Below are positions 20,505 to 30,172 of a stretch of DNA of 64,000 nt, piece by piece. Source of the DNA: Hypericibacter terrae (GTDB taxonomy: Bacteria; Pseudomonadota; Alphaproteobacteria; Dongiales; Dongiaceae); NCBI RefSeq assembly GCF_008728855.1, contig NZ_CP042906.1, forward strand, positions 5,485,001 to 5,549,000, read 5' to 3'. The first letter of the stretch is position 1; every line of letters begins with the position of its first letter. The notes under the pieces were generated by a model. That model had not been told where the DNA came from and ran no database searches. It was given only the letters and a program-made list of their open reading frames with translations. A program made the position numbers and the translations under genes.

Positions 20505-21338
20505 TCAGAAGTTCGGCGTCGGGACCGTGTCCGGCGTATCGAACACCAGCCCGAACCATTTCTTTTCCAGCGCCGCCAGGCGACCGTCATGCTTCATCTT
20601 CACCAGCGCCTGGTCGATCGCGTCCATCAGCGACTTGTGGTCGTCGTCCTTGCGGCCGACATAGCCGAAATAGGATTTCTGGCCGAACGGCGGCTCGACC
20701 ACGGCGAAGGTGTCGGGGCGCTGCTGGGCGACATAGGCGATGTTCGGAAGCGAGTTGGCGACGCCCGCGATGCGGCCCGCCGCGAGATCGGCATAGGCGG
20801 TGCTGTTGTCGACATACTCACGGATGTCGACGTTCTTCAGGGTGGCGGCGTAGGCCTTGAGCTGGTCCATCTGCGAGGAGGCCTTGCCGGCGCCGACCGC
20901 CTTGCCGGCGATGTCCTCCGGCTTCTGGATCGATTTGTCGCCCGCGGCCTTGAGGATCGCGCAGGTGGCGTCCGCGATCGGCACCGTGAAGCGGTAATGC
21001 TCCATGCGCGCCTTGGTGATCGTCGCCGGACCCGCGACGATGTCGAACTTGCCGGCATCGAGCCCCGGCAGGACGCTTTCCCACGGAAGATCTTCCCACA
21101 CGATCTTCACGCCCAGCTCCTTGCCGATCTCGTTGAAGACATCGACATTGAGCCCGACATGATCGCCCGCATCGATGAAATCGAACGGCGCGAACTGCGT
21201 CTCGGTGCCGACCTTGAGCTCGCCGGCCGCCTTCACTTTGGCCAATGCGTCATCGGCCTTCGCCGCGCTGCCGAAGGCACCCGTGCCGAGCATCAACGCC
21301 AGCAGGCCGGCGGTAAATCCGCCCCATAGGCTTTTCAT
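20505..21338 (-). CDS. Amino acid ABC transporter substrate-binding protein (second system)
   Basis: Periplasmic family 3 solute-binding protein, 277 aa, with a signal peptide (residues 1-25, ending AAKADD). Family segments: GTETQFAPFDFIDAGDHVGLNVDVF, FDIVAGPATITKARMEHYRFTVP, and a C-terminal ALEKKWFG. ATG 21338 has GGGAG about eight bases upstream. It heads the minus-strand operon and is divergent from the 2-oxoglutarate oxygenase gene. Substrate unknown. Confidence 0.9.
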   Translation of the reverse strand: MKSLWGGFTAGLLALMLGTGAFGSAAKADDALAKVKAAGELKVGTETQFAPFDFIDAGDHVGLNVDVFNEIGKELGVKIVWEDLPWESVLPGLDAGKFDIVAGPATITKARMEHYRFTVPIADATCAILKAAGDKSIQKPEDIAGKAVGAGKASSQMDQLKAYAATLKNVDIREYVDNSTAYADLAAGRIAGVANSLPNIAYVAQQRPDTFAVVEPPFGQKSYFGYVGRKDDDHKSLMDAIDQALVKMKHDGRLAALEKKWFGLVFDTPDTVPTPNF

Positions 21339-21605
21339 GTTCCGTGCTCCCAGAAGATTGCCAAATTCCAAACCCGACGCCGCCGCCTCGTTTCGAGGCG
21401 GTCCGGCGTGGCGCCGCTTGATGGTCCCGGAGACCTGTCACGGTCGCATGGCGAACCGGCGCCGCTCTCGACCCCCGCGCCCTCGAACGCGCTGAAATCG
21501 AGCCCTGGCGCATTGTTGCCACAGGGTTTCGGCAGTGTAAACTTGCTTCCGGACGGCCCGGCGGCGAACCCGTAGCGGGCGGAACGGCGGACAGGAGTGG
21601 GCGGA

Positions 21606-22595
21606 ATGCAATCCTTGCCAGGCGCGGGCGGGAGCGAGCTCCCGATCATCGATCTCGGGGGCGTGCGACGCGGGGACCGCGCCGCCATGAGCCGGACCGC
21701 GGCCGCCATCCGCTCGGCCTGCACCGGTGTCGGGTTCTTCTATGTGACGCATCACGGCGTTCCGGACGCGGTGATCGCCGAGGCCGTCGCGCAGGCCCGC
21801 GCTTTCTTCGCTTTGCCGCTGGAGCGCAAGCGCGAGGTGTCGGTCAATGCCCGGCATCGCGGCTTCAATGCGCTGGGCGACGCCCTCATGTATGAGGCGA
21901 AGCGACCCGACCACAAGGAGTTCTACAGCATGGGGCTGGAGCTGCCGGAGGACGATCCCGACGTGGTCGCCGGCGAGCCCCTGCGCGGCCCCAACAACTG
22001 GCCCAAGGACAGGCCCGCCTTCCGCGCGGCGCTGACGGCCTATTATGACGCCATGGGCGCCTGCGGCGCGGAGCTGCTGCGTTGCGTGGCGGTGTCGCTG
22101 GGCCGGCCGGAAGACTTCTTTGCCAGCCGCTACCGCAAGCGGCTGCAGCGCACCCAGATCATCTATTACCCGCCGCAGCCGCCCGAGCTGGGCGACGACC
22201 AGTTCGGCGTGGCGCCGCATTCGGATTTCGGCTGCATCACCCTGCTGTGGCAGGACCAGAATGGCGGGCTGGAGGTGCTGGAGCGGTCGAGCCGGCGCTG
22301 GATCCCGGCGCAGCCGATCCCCGGCACCCTGGTCGTGAATGTCGGCGATCTGCTGGAGCGCTGGACCAACAATCTCTACGCCTCGACCCCGCACCGCGTC
22401 GTGAACCGGTCGGGCCGCGAGCGCTACTCGATCGCGACCTTCTACGACCCTGACTTCAAGGCGGTGATCGATCCGCGCGACTTCGGCGTCGCGCCCGAGG
22501 ATATCCGAACCACGCCGACCACGGCGGGCGCCCATATCCTGGGCCGCATCGAGAAATCCTTCGGCTATCGCAAGAAGCTGAAAGAGACGGCCTGA
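21606..22595 (+). CDS. 2-oxoglutarate/Fe(II) oxygenase, isopenicillin N synthase-like
   Basis: Soluble non-heme iron oxygenase of 329 aa. The N-terminal DIOX_N region (PIIDLGGVRRGD; GFFYVTHHGVP) precedes the jelly-roll core with the iron ligands H-x-D (APHSDFGCITLL) and the distal histidine (STPHRVVN); the 2-oxoglutarate-binding R-x-S is RYS. ATG 21606 has AGGAG eight bases upstream, better than the GTG at 21597. It is divergent from the amino acid importer, which hints that the substrate could be imported by it (inference). Confidence 0.88.
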   Translation: MQSLPGAGGSELPIIDLGGVRRGDRAAMSRTAAAIRSACTGVGFFYVTHHGVPDAVIAEAVAQARAFFALPLERKREVSVNARHRGFNALGDALMYEAKRPDHKEFYSMGLELPEDDPDVVAGEPLRGPNNWPKDRPAFRAALTAYYDAMGACGAELLRCVAVSLGRPEDFFASRYRKRLQRTQIIYYPPQPPELGDDQFGVAPHSDFGCITLLWQDQNGGLEVLERSSRRWIPAQPIPGTLVVNVGDLLERWTNNLYASTPHRVVNRSGRERYSIATFYDPDFKAVIDPRDFGVAPEDIRTTPTTAGAHILGRIEKSFGYRKKLKETA

Positions 22596-22619
22596 GCGGG
22601 CCGGCGGCGGTTCGGGCGC

Positions 22620-23138
22620 TTAAGGGTTGCCGGTGCGGCGCAGCGACTTGCGGCAGGTGAGGCGCTGCGGCGCATAGCCGAGCTTGGTCCAGACAGCGGC
22701 CGCCGCCTTGTTGGCGAGACTGTAGCGCAACTCGATATGCTCGATGCCGCGATCCTGGAACCATCGCTCGGCCGCCTGCGCCAGCGCCGAGGCCACGCCC
22801 CGGCCGCGCGCCTCGTCGCGCACGAAGCAATGGGAGATGTAGCCCATCGAGGGAATCGGCGATTCCCTGACATAAGCGGGCTCGACCCGGCCATAGAGAT
22901 AACCGACGGGCGCGCCCGCCAGCGAGGCGATCAGGACGAGATCGCCCTTGGCGAAGGCCGCTTCGAAATCGGCCCGCGCCAGATCGGCCCGCGGCTCGGC
23001 GCCCTCCCAGAACGCATCGGCCACGGTCGCCTTGAGATAGTCGAAGAAGCGCAGCGACAGCGCGGTCAGAAGCGCCAGGTCCGACGCGGTGGCGAGGCGG
23101 ACATCGATCTGTCCGGCATCCGCAGGACCCCGCCCCAT
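22620..23138 (-). CDS. GNAT family N-acetyltransferase
   Basis: A 172-aa acetyltransferase. The acetyl-CoA-binding motif A is visible as CFVRDEARGRGVASALAQAA and the C-terminal segment as NKAAAAVWTKLGYAPQRLT. Substrate unknown. It begins five bases after the argG stop and is probably cotranscribed with argG; it converges with the oxygenase gene. Confidence 0.85.
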   Translation of the reverse strand: MGRGPADAGQIDVRLATASDLALLTALSLRFFDYLKATVADAFWEGAEPRADLARADFEAAFAKGDLVLIASLAGAPVGYLYGRVEPAYVRESPIPSMGYISHCFVRDEARGRGVASALAQAAERWFQDRGIEHIELRYSLANKAAAAVWTKLGYAPQRLTCRKSLRRTGNP

Positions 23139-23143
23139 CGCGA

Positions 23144-24361
23144 TCAGCCACGTCCCTTCTTCAGCAGTCGCAGCCTGAGCGCATTGAGCTTTATGAAGCC
23201 CGCGGCGTCGCGCTGGTCGTAGGCGCCGGCGTCTTCCTCGAAGGTCACATGCTGCAGGCTGTAGAGGCTCTTGGGCGATTTGCGGCCGACCACCGCCGTG
23301 TTGCCCTTGTAGAGCTTGAGCCGCACCGTGCCGGTGACATTCTCCTGGCTCTTGTCGATCAGGGCCTGGAGCATCTCCCGCTCCGGCGAGAACCAGAAGC
23401 CGTTATAGATCATCTCCGCATAGCGCGGCATGATCTCGTCCTTGAGATGGGCCGCCCCGCGATCGAGCGTGAGGCTCTCGATGCCGCGATGGGCGGCATG
23501 AAGGATCGTGCCGCCCGGCGTCTCATAGACGCCGCGGCTCTTCATGCCGACGAAGCGGTTCTCGACCAGGTCGAGCCGGCCGATGCCGTTCGCTTTTCCC
23601 AGCTCGTTGAGTTTGGTCAGGAGCGTCGCCGGCGACAGCCGCTTGCCGTCGATCGCGACCGCGTCGCCCTTCTCGAACTCGACCTCGATATAGGTCGCCT
23701 TGTCGGGGGCCGCTTCCGGCGAGATCGTGCGCTGATAGACCATCTCGTCGGGCTCGGCCCAGGGATCCTCCAGCACCTTGCCCTCGCTCGAGCTGTGCAG
23801 CAGGTTCGCATCGACCGAGAAGGGCGCGTCGCCGCGCTTGTCCTTGGCGATCGGAATCTGATGTTTCTCGGCGAACTCGATCAGCTTGGTGCGGCTGGTG
23901 AGATCCCATTCGCGCCAGGGCGCGATCACCTTGATGCCGGGCTCGAGCGCGTAATAGCCCAGCTCGAAGCGGACCTGGTCGTTGCCCTTGCCGGTGGCGC
24001 CATGCGCGACGGCGTCGGCGCCGGTCTTGCGCGCGATCTCGATCTGATGCTTGGCGATCAAGGGCCGCGCGATCGAGGTGCCCAGCAGATACTGGCCCTC
24101 ATAGAGCGCGTTGGCGCGGAACATCGGAAACACGAAGTCGCGCACGAACTCCTCGCGCACGTCCTCGATGAAGATGTTCTCGGGCTTGATGCCGAGCAGC
24201 AGCGCCTTCTTGCGCGCGGGCTCCAGCTCCTCGCCCTGGCCCAGATCGGCGGTGAAGGTCACCACCTCGCAGCCATAGGCCTCCTGCAGCCATTTGAGGA
24301 TCACGGAGGTGTCGAGGCCGCCGGAATAGGCGAGCACCGCTTTCTTGACCTTGGCGTGCAT
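23144..24361 (-). CDS. argG: Argininosuccinate synthase
   Basis: Joins citrulline and aspartate with ATP in arginine synthesis; 405 aa. The ATP-binding [15 protein letters not shown] is at residues 10-24, and the segments [14 protein letters not shown] and [15 protein letters not shown] are conserved. The frame is open to 24466, but ATG 24361 ([15 protein letters not shown]) is the family start with GGGAGA upstream. It is divergent from the ArsR-type regulator gene. Confidence 0.97.
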   Translation of the reverse strand: MHAKVKKAVLAYSGGLDTSVILKWLQEAYGCEVVTFTADLGQGEELEPARKKALLLGIKPENIFIEDVREEFVRDFVFPMFRANALYEGQYLLGTSIARPLIAKHQIEIARKTGADAVAHGATGKGNDQVRFELGYYALEPGIKVIAPWREWDLTSRTKLIEFAEKHQIPIAKDKRGDAPFSVDANLLHSSSEGKVLEDPWAEPDEMVYQRTISPEAAPDKATYIEVEFEKGDAVAIDGKRLSPATLLTKLNELGKANGIGRLDLVENRFVGMKSRGVYETPGGTILHAAHRGIESLTLDRGAAHLKDEIMPRYAEMIYNGFWFSPEREMLQALIDKSQENVTGTVRLKLYKGNTAVVGRKSPKSLYSLQHVTFEEDAGAYDQRDAAGFIKLNALRLRLLKKGRG

Positions 24362-24497
24362 GGATCGAAAGTTCTCCCGGAGAAAAGCCGCGCGGAGTAT
24401 AGGGATCGAGGCTGGACGGGCAAGCCACTCGGCTGCGACGTCGGGCTTCAAAGGCGGCGAGTGCATCTTTCGCTTGATCGGCCGAAGTTCAGTATTT

Positions 24498-24515
24498 ATC
24501 TAACTAATGTTAGAT
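24498..24515. promoter_or_regulatory. Inverted-repeat operator of the ArsR-type regulator
   Basis: ATCTAAC-TAAT-GTTAGAT is a perfect 7-bp inverted repeat with a 4-base centre, in an AT-rich patch (about 24491-24530) of otherwise GC-rich sequence. It lies 20 bases before the start codon of the winged-helix gene and 137 bases upstream of argG. Size and AT content fit ArsR/SmtB operators, so autoregulation is likely (inference). Confidence 0.6.
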
Positions 24516-24535
24516 TAGAATCGAATCATAGACCC

Positions 24536-25801
24536 ATGCCTCCGCGCCGCCCTTCACCGCCCATGGCTCCAAGCTCGGGCTCCCCGCCGCGCTGGGAGTG
24601 CCGCGCCAGCCCGCGGCTCGAGCTGTTCCTCGCGGCCTGGTCGCTGGCCAGCGATCGCGCCCAGCGGCATCCCGAATGGCGCCGCCAGGGCCGCCGCGCC
24701 CTGCCCGGCACCTACTGGGCGGCGGAGGCTGCCCTCGGCGGCACGCCGGAAATCTGGCTGCTCGCCGCGGCCGCGCCGGGCGCAGTCCCGCTTGATTCGA
24801 CGCCCATCGAACTCCTGGGCCGGATCGAGCATCGGCCCGCGGGCGCGGTTCTCACTGCCATGCTGACAGCGCTGCTCGGCGACCCTGTGCTGGCCCGGCG
24901 GGTCGCGGTGGGCGGGCTGACCTTGCCGCGGGCTTTGGCATCTCTCCCCCGGCCCCGTCTTCTCGCATTGAGTTCGATGGATTTCGAACCTTCCGATCTC
25001 GACCATCCGCTTTGGGCGTCCCTGGCGCGCTTCGCTGCCGATCCCGAGGCCGGGCAGCGGGCCCTGGTGGCGGGGCTCGACGCCTTCCGCGAGGCGGTGT
25101 TCGAGCCGCTATGGCGCAGCCTCGCCGGGGCCGAAGCCAAGCTGGCGGCCTCGGTCGCGGCCGGGATCGAACGGGGCGATTGGACGGGGCTGGGCCACCG
25201 GCTGGGGCTGGGCGTCGAGTTCGAGCCCAAGGCCGGCGCCCTCCGCCAGGTGACGGGGGGCGCCCGCACGGACATGGGCCAGATCGGCAGCCTCCAGTTC
25301 CTGCCCTCGAGCTTCAACGAGCCGCGCTGGTGGTTCGTGGATCCCGAAGGCGAGCGCGGCACCGCCTGGCTCCCCTTCCTCGACCCGAGCCTGGGGCCCG
25401 AGCCGCAGCGCGGCGGGGCTCTCGAGTCCGAGCCCGCGGCGATCCCGGCAGCAAGGCCGGGTTCCGCAGCCCGCAACCTCACGCCCGCGGCCGGCGGCGA
25501 CGTGGCGCTGGTGTTCCGCGCGCTGGGCGATGCCACGCGCTTCGCCATCGCCCATCTTCTGGCGCGGCGCGCCATGCCGGCGGTCGAGCTGGCGCGCCAG
25601 CTTCATCTCTCCAAGCCGACCGTGACCCATCATCTGCATTTCCTGCGCGATGCCGGGCTCATCGAAGAGCAGGGCGAGGGCGGCCGCAAGCTGCTGGCGC
25701 TCCGCCGCGACGCGCTGGAGGCGCTGTCGAGCCGCACCGTACGCCGCCTGTTCGAAGCCGACGCCGTGCCGCCGGCACGATCGCGGCGGCGGCCGACCTA
25801 G
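24536..25801 (+). CDS. ArsR-type winged-helix regulator with long N-terminal domain
   Basis: A 421-aa protein. The C-terminal part (about residues 322-395) is an ArsR HTH: VFRALGDATRFAIAHLL, recognition helix region LSKPTVTHHLHFLRDAGLI, wing EGGRKLLALR. No metal-binding ELCVC motif is seen. The N-terminal 310 residues, beginning SPRLELFLAAWSLAS, resemble the long sensor regions of DUF5937-type ArsR proteins; I am not certain of the family. ATG 24536 is the first in-frame start after the operator; ATG 24563 is an alternative. Confidence 0.8.
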   Translation: MPPRRPSPPMAPSSGSPPRWECRASPRLELFLAAWSLASDRAQRHPEWRRQGRRALPGTYWAAEAALGGTPEIWLLAAAAPGAVPLDSTPIELLGRIEHRPAGAVLTAMLTALLGDPVLARRVAVGGLTLPRALASLPRPRLLALSSMDFEPSDLDHPLWASLARFAADPEAGQRALVAGLDAFREAVFEPLWRSLAGAEAKLAASVAAGIERGDWTGLGHRLGLGVEFEPKAGALRQVTGGARTDMGQIGSLQFLPSSFNEPRWWFVDPEGERGTAWLPFLDPSLGPEPQRGGALESEPAAIPAARPGSAARNLTPAAGGDVALVFRALGDATRFAIAHLLARRAMPAVELARQLHLSKPTVTHHLHFLRDAGLIEEQGEGGRKLLALRRDALEALSSRTVRRLFEADAVPPARSRRRPT

Positions 25802-25943
25802 CGTCGCGCTCTGCGAAAATTGCGACCCGGGCTGACGCGCGAAGCGGATCATGCCGGCGATGATGCCGATGGCGAAAGTCGAATTGCGGAAGCTCGAGGA
25901 CGCTTATGGCGGCCGCTGATCGCGACCCGGATGCGAGATCCGG

Positions 25944-27110
25944 TTACTGCGGCAGCCGGGTCGCTTCGGCCGCAGCGGCGTCGGCCGCGATCTGCTGGCT
26001 CTTGCGCAGCTTCACGCTCTCGCTCTTGAGCTGGCCGCAGGCGGCCATGATGTCCTGGCCCCGCGGGGTGCGCACGGGCGAGGCATAGCCGGCATCGAAC
26101 ACGATCTGGCTGAAGGCCTCGATCGCGCGCCGGCTGGAACATTCGAAGGGCGCGCCCGGCCAGGGATTGAACGGGATCAGATTGACCTTGGCCGGCACGT
26201 CGGCGAGCAGCGCCACGAGCGCGCGCGCATCGGCCGGCGAATCGTTCACATCCTTCAGCATGATATATTCGAAGGTGATGCGCCGCGCGTTGGAGAGGCC
26301 CGGATAGTAGCGGCAGGCCCGCATCAGCTCGGCGATCGGATATTTCTTGTTGATCGGCACGATGCGGTCGCGCAGCTCGTCGGTGACGGCATGGAGCGAG
26401 ATGGCGAGATTGACGCCGAGCTCGCGGCCGCAGGCCTCGATCATCGGCACCACGCCCGCGGTCGAGAGCGTGATGCGCCGCTTCGAGATCGAGATGCCCT
26501 CATGGTCCATCACGATCTTGAGGGCCTTCGAGACATTGTCCCAGTTATAGAGCGGCTCGCCCATGCCCATCATGACGATGTTGGACAAGAGCCGTCCGTC
26601 CGGCGGCGAGGGCCATTCGCCCAGCGCATCGCGCGCCATCATCACCTGGCCGACGATCTCGGCGGCCGAGAGATTGCGCACCAGCTTCTGCGTGCCGGTG
26701 TGGCAGAACTTGCAGGTGAGGGTGCAGCCGACCTGCGAGGAGACGCAGAGCGTGCCACGATCCTCCTCGGGAATATGGACGGTCTCGATCTCCTGGCCGT
26801 CGGCGAATCTGAGCAGCCATTTCTGCGTGCCGTCGATCGATTGCCTGGCGACCGTGATCTCGGGCCGCGCCACCACGAAATGCTGTGCCAGATTCTCGCG
26901 GAAGGATTTGGCGAGCGAGGTCATCGCGGCGAAATCGGTGACGCCGCGGTGATAGATCCAATGCCAGAGCTGGCGCGCGCGGAAGGCGGGCTCGCCCAGC
27001 GCCACGATCTCGGCCTCAAGCTCGGCGCGATCGAGACCCACGAGATTCCGGCGCCCGTCCGCGGGGGCGGCAGGCGGCGCGAAGTTCTGGGCGTGCGCGA
27101 TCGTGCTCAT
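25944..27110 (-). CDS. rlmN: Dual-specificity RNA methyltransferase RlmN
   Basis: Radical SAM enzyme making 2-methyladenosine at 23S rRNA A2503 and tRNA A37; 388 aa. The cluster motif CxxxCxxC is CTLTCKFC, preceded by [10 protein letters not shown]. Family segments [52 protein letters not shown] and the C-terminal active-site cysteine region ACGQL are present. Start ATG 27110. Confidence 0.96.
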   Translation of the reverse strand: MSTIAHAQNFAPPAAPADGRRNLVGLDRAELEAEIVALGEPAFRARQLWHWIYHRGVTDFAAMTSLAKSFRENLAQHFVVARPEITVARQSIDGTQKWLLRFADGQEIETVHIPEEDRGTLCVSSQVGCTLTCKFCHTGTQKLVRNLSAAEIVGQVMMARDALGEWPSPPDGRLLSNIVMMGMGEPLYNWDNVSKALKIVMDHEGISISKRRITLSTAGVVPMIEACGRELGVNLAISLHAVTDELRDRIVPINKKYPIAELMRACRYYPGLSNARRITFEYIMLKDVNDSPADARALVALLADVPAKVNLIPFNPWPGAPFECSSRRAIEAFSQIVFDAGYASPVRTPRGQDIMAACGQLKSESVKLRKSQQIAADAAAAEATRLPQ

Positions 27111-27300
27111 GGGCGTCGGATCATACTCTTGGCGGCAGCGGGGCTAGGAAAGCCGGCCTGTTCTTATCACCCGGGGGCCCGGAGGGTCCATGGCGCGATG
27201 ACCCGGGACCCGCGTTCCATGGCCGCAGCCCAGGCCGCCGGCTCCGCCTGAAAAGTGAGATCGGTCAGCGGGTTATTCAAGTCCCCGACCGACCCGGGGC

Positions 27301-28491
27301 TCAGCGCATATTGCCGGTATGGCCCAGGGAGTAGCGGCCGGGCTGCGGCCAGACCGTCAGCCCGTGGGGCTCACGCCCAACCTTGATCTGGGTGATGGCG
27401 CCCGTCGCGGTGTCGATGTCGTAGACGACGTCGTCGAACCGGCCCGACAGCCAGAGATGCGAGCCGTCGGCCGAGACATTGCCCATGTCGGGGCTGCCGC
27501 CGCCGGGGATCGGCCAGTTGGCGACGACCTTCCGGGTCGCGAAATCGATCACGCTGATGCTGCCCTCGCCATGCGGCTTGGCGAAGACCATGCCGCTGCC
27601 GCGATTGGAGACATAGAGCCGGGTGCCGTCGCGGCTCGGATAGAGTCCATGGGCGCCGGGGCCGGTCGGGATGAAGGTCACGAATCTGAAGCTCGCGCCG
27701 TCGATGACATAGACGCCCCCGACATGCATGTCGGCGACGTAGAAGACGTCGCCGTCCGGCGAGATGCGGATGTCCTGCGGCATGCCATGCTTCGCCAGCG
27801 GCAGCGGCAGATAGCCCAGCACCTTGCGGTTCACCATGTCGATCTTCGCCAGCGTGCCGTCGAACTCGCAGGTGAAGATCGCGTAGCGCCCGTCGATCGA
27901 GAAATCGGCATGGTTGATGCCGTTGCAGTCGGGCGTCTCCAGCGACATCTGCAGCGCCATCGTATGCGGATCGCGGAAGTCGAGCCGCTTATGCATCTCG
28001 GCCACGACGATCGCGGAGCTGCCGTCGGGCGTGAAATAGAGGTTGTAGGGATCCTCGACCGGAATCTCGGGACCCGGCTTGCCGGTCCGGGGATCAATCG
28101 GCGTGACGCTGCCATCGACGCCCTTGCGCAGCTCATGGCCGTTATTGACGACCCACAGCGTCTTCAGGTCCCAGGAGGGAACGATATGCTGCGGGCTGAT
28201 TCCGACCTTGAAGCTGTCGATCACCTTGCGCGTCGCCGGATCGATCACGTCGACGCTGTTGGAGCGCCGGTTGGGAACATAAACCCGCGACAGCGCGCCG
28301 GCCGTGGCGGGACTGAGGAGGTTGGCGCCTGCCTCGCTGTAGAGATTGTCGGGGTCGACCACCGGCGGCATGCCGGCGACGGTCTCGACTTCGGGCCGAG
28401 CCCTCGCCGGTCCGGCGGCGAAACTCGCCAGAACAGCCAGGCCAAGCAGGATCAGAGCGGTGCGACCGACGGAATGTTGCGGATTATTCAT
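27301..28491 (-). CDS. Secreted YVTN beta-propeller protein
   Basis: A 396-aa exported protein. A signal peptide (TALILLGLAVLASFAAGPARARP) is followed by YVTN/NHL-like propeller repeats, for example SRVYVPNRRSNSVDVIDPATRKVIDSF, YVADMHVGGVYVIDG and LYVSNRGSGMVFAKPHGEGSISVIDFATRKVV (in short overlapping units). Function unknown; such propellers often bind substrates or partners in the periplasm. ATG 28491 is preferred over a TTG at 28500. It lies 60 bp after a secreted creatininase-like gene on the same strand. Confidence 0.8.
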   Translation of the reverse strand: MNNPQHSVGRTALILLGLAVLASFAAGPARARPEVETVAGMPPVVDPDNLYSEAGANLLSPATAGALSRVYVPNRRSNSVDVIDPATRKVIDSFKVGISPQHIVPSWDLKTLWVVNNGHELRKGVDGSVTPIDPRTGKPGPEIPVEDPYNLYFTPDGSSAIVVAEMHKRLDFRDPHTMALQMSLETPDCNGINHADFSIDGRYAIFTCEFDGTLAKIDMVNRKVLGYLPLPLAKHGMPQDIRISPDGDVFYVADMHVGGVYVIDGASFRFVTFIPTGPGAHGLYPSRDGTRLYVSNRGSGMVFAKPHGEGSISVIDFATRKVVANWPIPGGGSPDMGNVSADGSHLWLSGRFDDVVYDIDTATGAITQIKVGREPHGLTVWPQPGRYSLGHTGNMR

Positions 28492-28551
28492 CTTCGACAA
28501 GAACGTTGCACCACAGCGTCGATTCGCCGGGGCCAGTGATAGCGCCGGACG

Positions 28552-29361
28552 CTAGCGTTCTTGCACCGCGTTGGCGATGTCCTTCACCGTGCGTGCGACA
28601 ATCAGATCCACGCCGATCTGGCCAAGCTCGGCGCTCGATCGCCGCGGATCGCCATAAACCCCGTCGGCGCGTCCGAATTTTGTCCCAGCCTGGAGCTGGT
28701 CGAGGCGGACCAGGCTCGGATCCAAAGCCAGGGTGAGCGAGGTATCGGCGAGCCCGGCATGGGTTCCGATCTCCTCCGCGCTGTAGCCGCGGGCCTCGAG
28801 AGCCTTCACATAGTCCGTCTGCGTGATGTCGTAATATTCGATGAGCGCATGCACGCGCACCGGCGTCTTGACCCATTCGCGATTGAGGCGATCGGCCACG
28901 ACCGTCTCATCCTTCTGATAGCCGCCATGATCGCCGACGAAAACGATGTCCCGGAAGCCATGCAGCTTGAAGCTGCGGGCCGCATATTCGAGCGTCGTCT
29001 CGAACACATCGTCGGGCACCGTGATGGTACCGGGAAAGCGCATATGCGCGCTCGGCGGATCGATCGTCCCTTCCGGCACATAGGCGATGACGGGGGCCAC
29101 CAACGCATTGCCGAGCTGCCGCGCGATCTTCTCCGAGAGCAACGCCGCCCGATGATTATGCTTGCCGAGCGCCATCGCCGGACCGCTCTGCTCGGTCCCG
29201 CCGATCGGCACGATGATCGTGGTCTTCCCGGCCGCGATCTGATCGCGCAGCTCGGTCCAGGTGAGATCCTCGAGGGAAACGCTGTCGGGCGTCTGCGCGC
29301 GCGCCGCGGATGCGATTGCGAGAAAGAGGAGGCCGATCAGCCAGGCCCATCTGCAGCGCAT
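28552..29361 (-). CDS. Secreted creatininase-family protein
   Basis: A 269-aa member of the creatinine amidohydrolase fold with a signal peptide (WAWLIGLLFLAIASAARAQ). Core segments VPIGGTEQSGPAMALGKHNH and VFVGDHGGYQKDE align to the two metal-site loops of creatininase, but the usual EQHGPH..TD is changed to EQSGPA..KHN, so Glu57 and His145 remain while other ligands differ. Catalytic activity cannot be assumed. Probably in an operon with the YVTN propeller gene. Confidence 0.78.
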   Translation of the reverse strand: MRCRWAWLIGLLFLAIASAARAQTPDSVSLEDLTWTELRDQIAAGKTTIIVPIGGTEQSGPAMALGKHNHRAALLSEKIARQLGNALVAPVIAYVPEGTIDPPSAHMRFPGTITVPDDVFETTLEYAARSFKLHGFRDIVFVGDHGGYQKDETVVADRLNREWVKTPVRVHALIEYYDITQTDYVKALEARGYSAEEIGTHAGLADTSLTLALDPSLVRLDQLQAGTKFGRADGVYGDPRRSSAELGQIGVDLIVARTVKDIANAVQER

Positions 29362-29438
29362 GATCTCTGGCCGTTTCCCTCGGCCGACGCTGGATTTCGT
29401 CGGCGTTGTCGCCGGGCCTCGAAGAACCCGGCGCGCCG

Positions 29439-29957
29439 TCAGCCGCCGACGTCGCAGGCTTTGTTGATGGCCTGGAGCGCCTTGCCGAACCCGGTCAGCG
29501 AATAGGTATCGACCGTCTTCGTGCCGCGCGAGGATTCGCCACTGATCGCCAGCGTCGTGCCCTTGACCATCGCATCGACGATCTTGGCATCGTCGCCGTC
29601 GCGGGCCCAGGCGGTGTCATCCTTGGTGAAAAGATCGAAGCCGGTACCATCGATATCGACTTTGACCTGTCCATCGGGCTTGTAGTCGTAACCGGCGGTG
29701 AAGCTCACCACGCCGGTCGACTTCTGCGCCGGGCGATGCGTAATCAAGAGATAGACCTCGCCGCGGCGGGTGTAATTCCCCTCCTTGCGGGTCGGCTGGC
29801 TCATCACATAGCAGGCGGTATGCCCGTCTTCCTGGAAAGTCATCGCGGTCCAGGAGCCGAACTTGCCGATTTGCTTGGGCTCTTGGGCCAAGGCCGGTTG
29901 CGCGGAAACCGCAGCAACAAGGCCGCAAGCAAACAGGAACGACACGAGGCGTTTCAT
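29439..29957 (-). CDS. Invasion-associated locus B (IalB)-like protein
   Basis: A 172-aa exported protein of the IalB family. A signal peptide (LVSFLFACGLVAAVSAQPALAQ) precedes the family opening FGSWTAMTFQEDGHTACYVMSQP and the end YSLTGFGKALQAINKACDV with paired cysteines. The family is widespread in free-living alphaproteobacteria; its role outside Bartonella is not established. ATG 29957 has AGGTGA upstream. A CtrA-type site lies 216 bp upstream. Confidence 0.8.
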   Translation of the reverse strand: MKRLVSFLFACGLVAAVSAQPALAQEPKQIGKFGSWTAMTFQEDGHTACYVMSQPTRKEGNYTRRGEVYLLITHRPAQKSTGVVSFTAGYDYKPDGQVKVDIDGTGFDLFTKDDTAWARDGDDAKIVDAMVKGTTLAISGESSRGTKTVDTYSLTGFGKALQAINKACDVGG

Positions 29958-30172
29958 ACCGATCACCTACCTAGCTTCGCGCTGCCCGCCGGGAGGGGCT
30001 GCCTAAAATTTGCCTTAAATGACAACAGGTTGTAGTCTTTCCGTGATCGCCCATTTAGGGCAATTCGCGGAAAGCTGCAAGAGCAGGCGGAGCAAATTAA
30101 CCATATTTCGGCGGAAAACACCCGGTCGTTCGCGCATTTCCTGCGAACCCACCCAGAAGGCCTTGAGTCTGG

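Noticed and set aside
23249-24535. In-frame 5' extension of the ArsR-type regulator across argG
   Set aside because: The stretch is antisense to well-conserved argG; the operator at 24498-24515 and the family-like N-terminus place the real start at 24536.
25920-25965. GCGACCCGG..CCGGGTCGC inverted repeat as terminator of the regulator gene
   Set aside because: It lies in the rlmN 3' coding end, has a long loop and lacks a T run.
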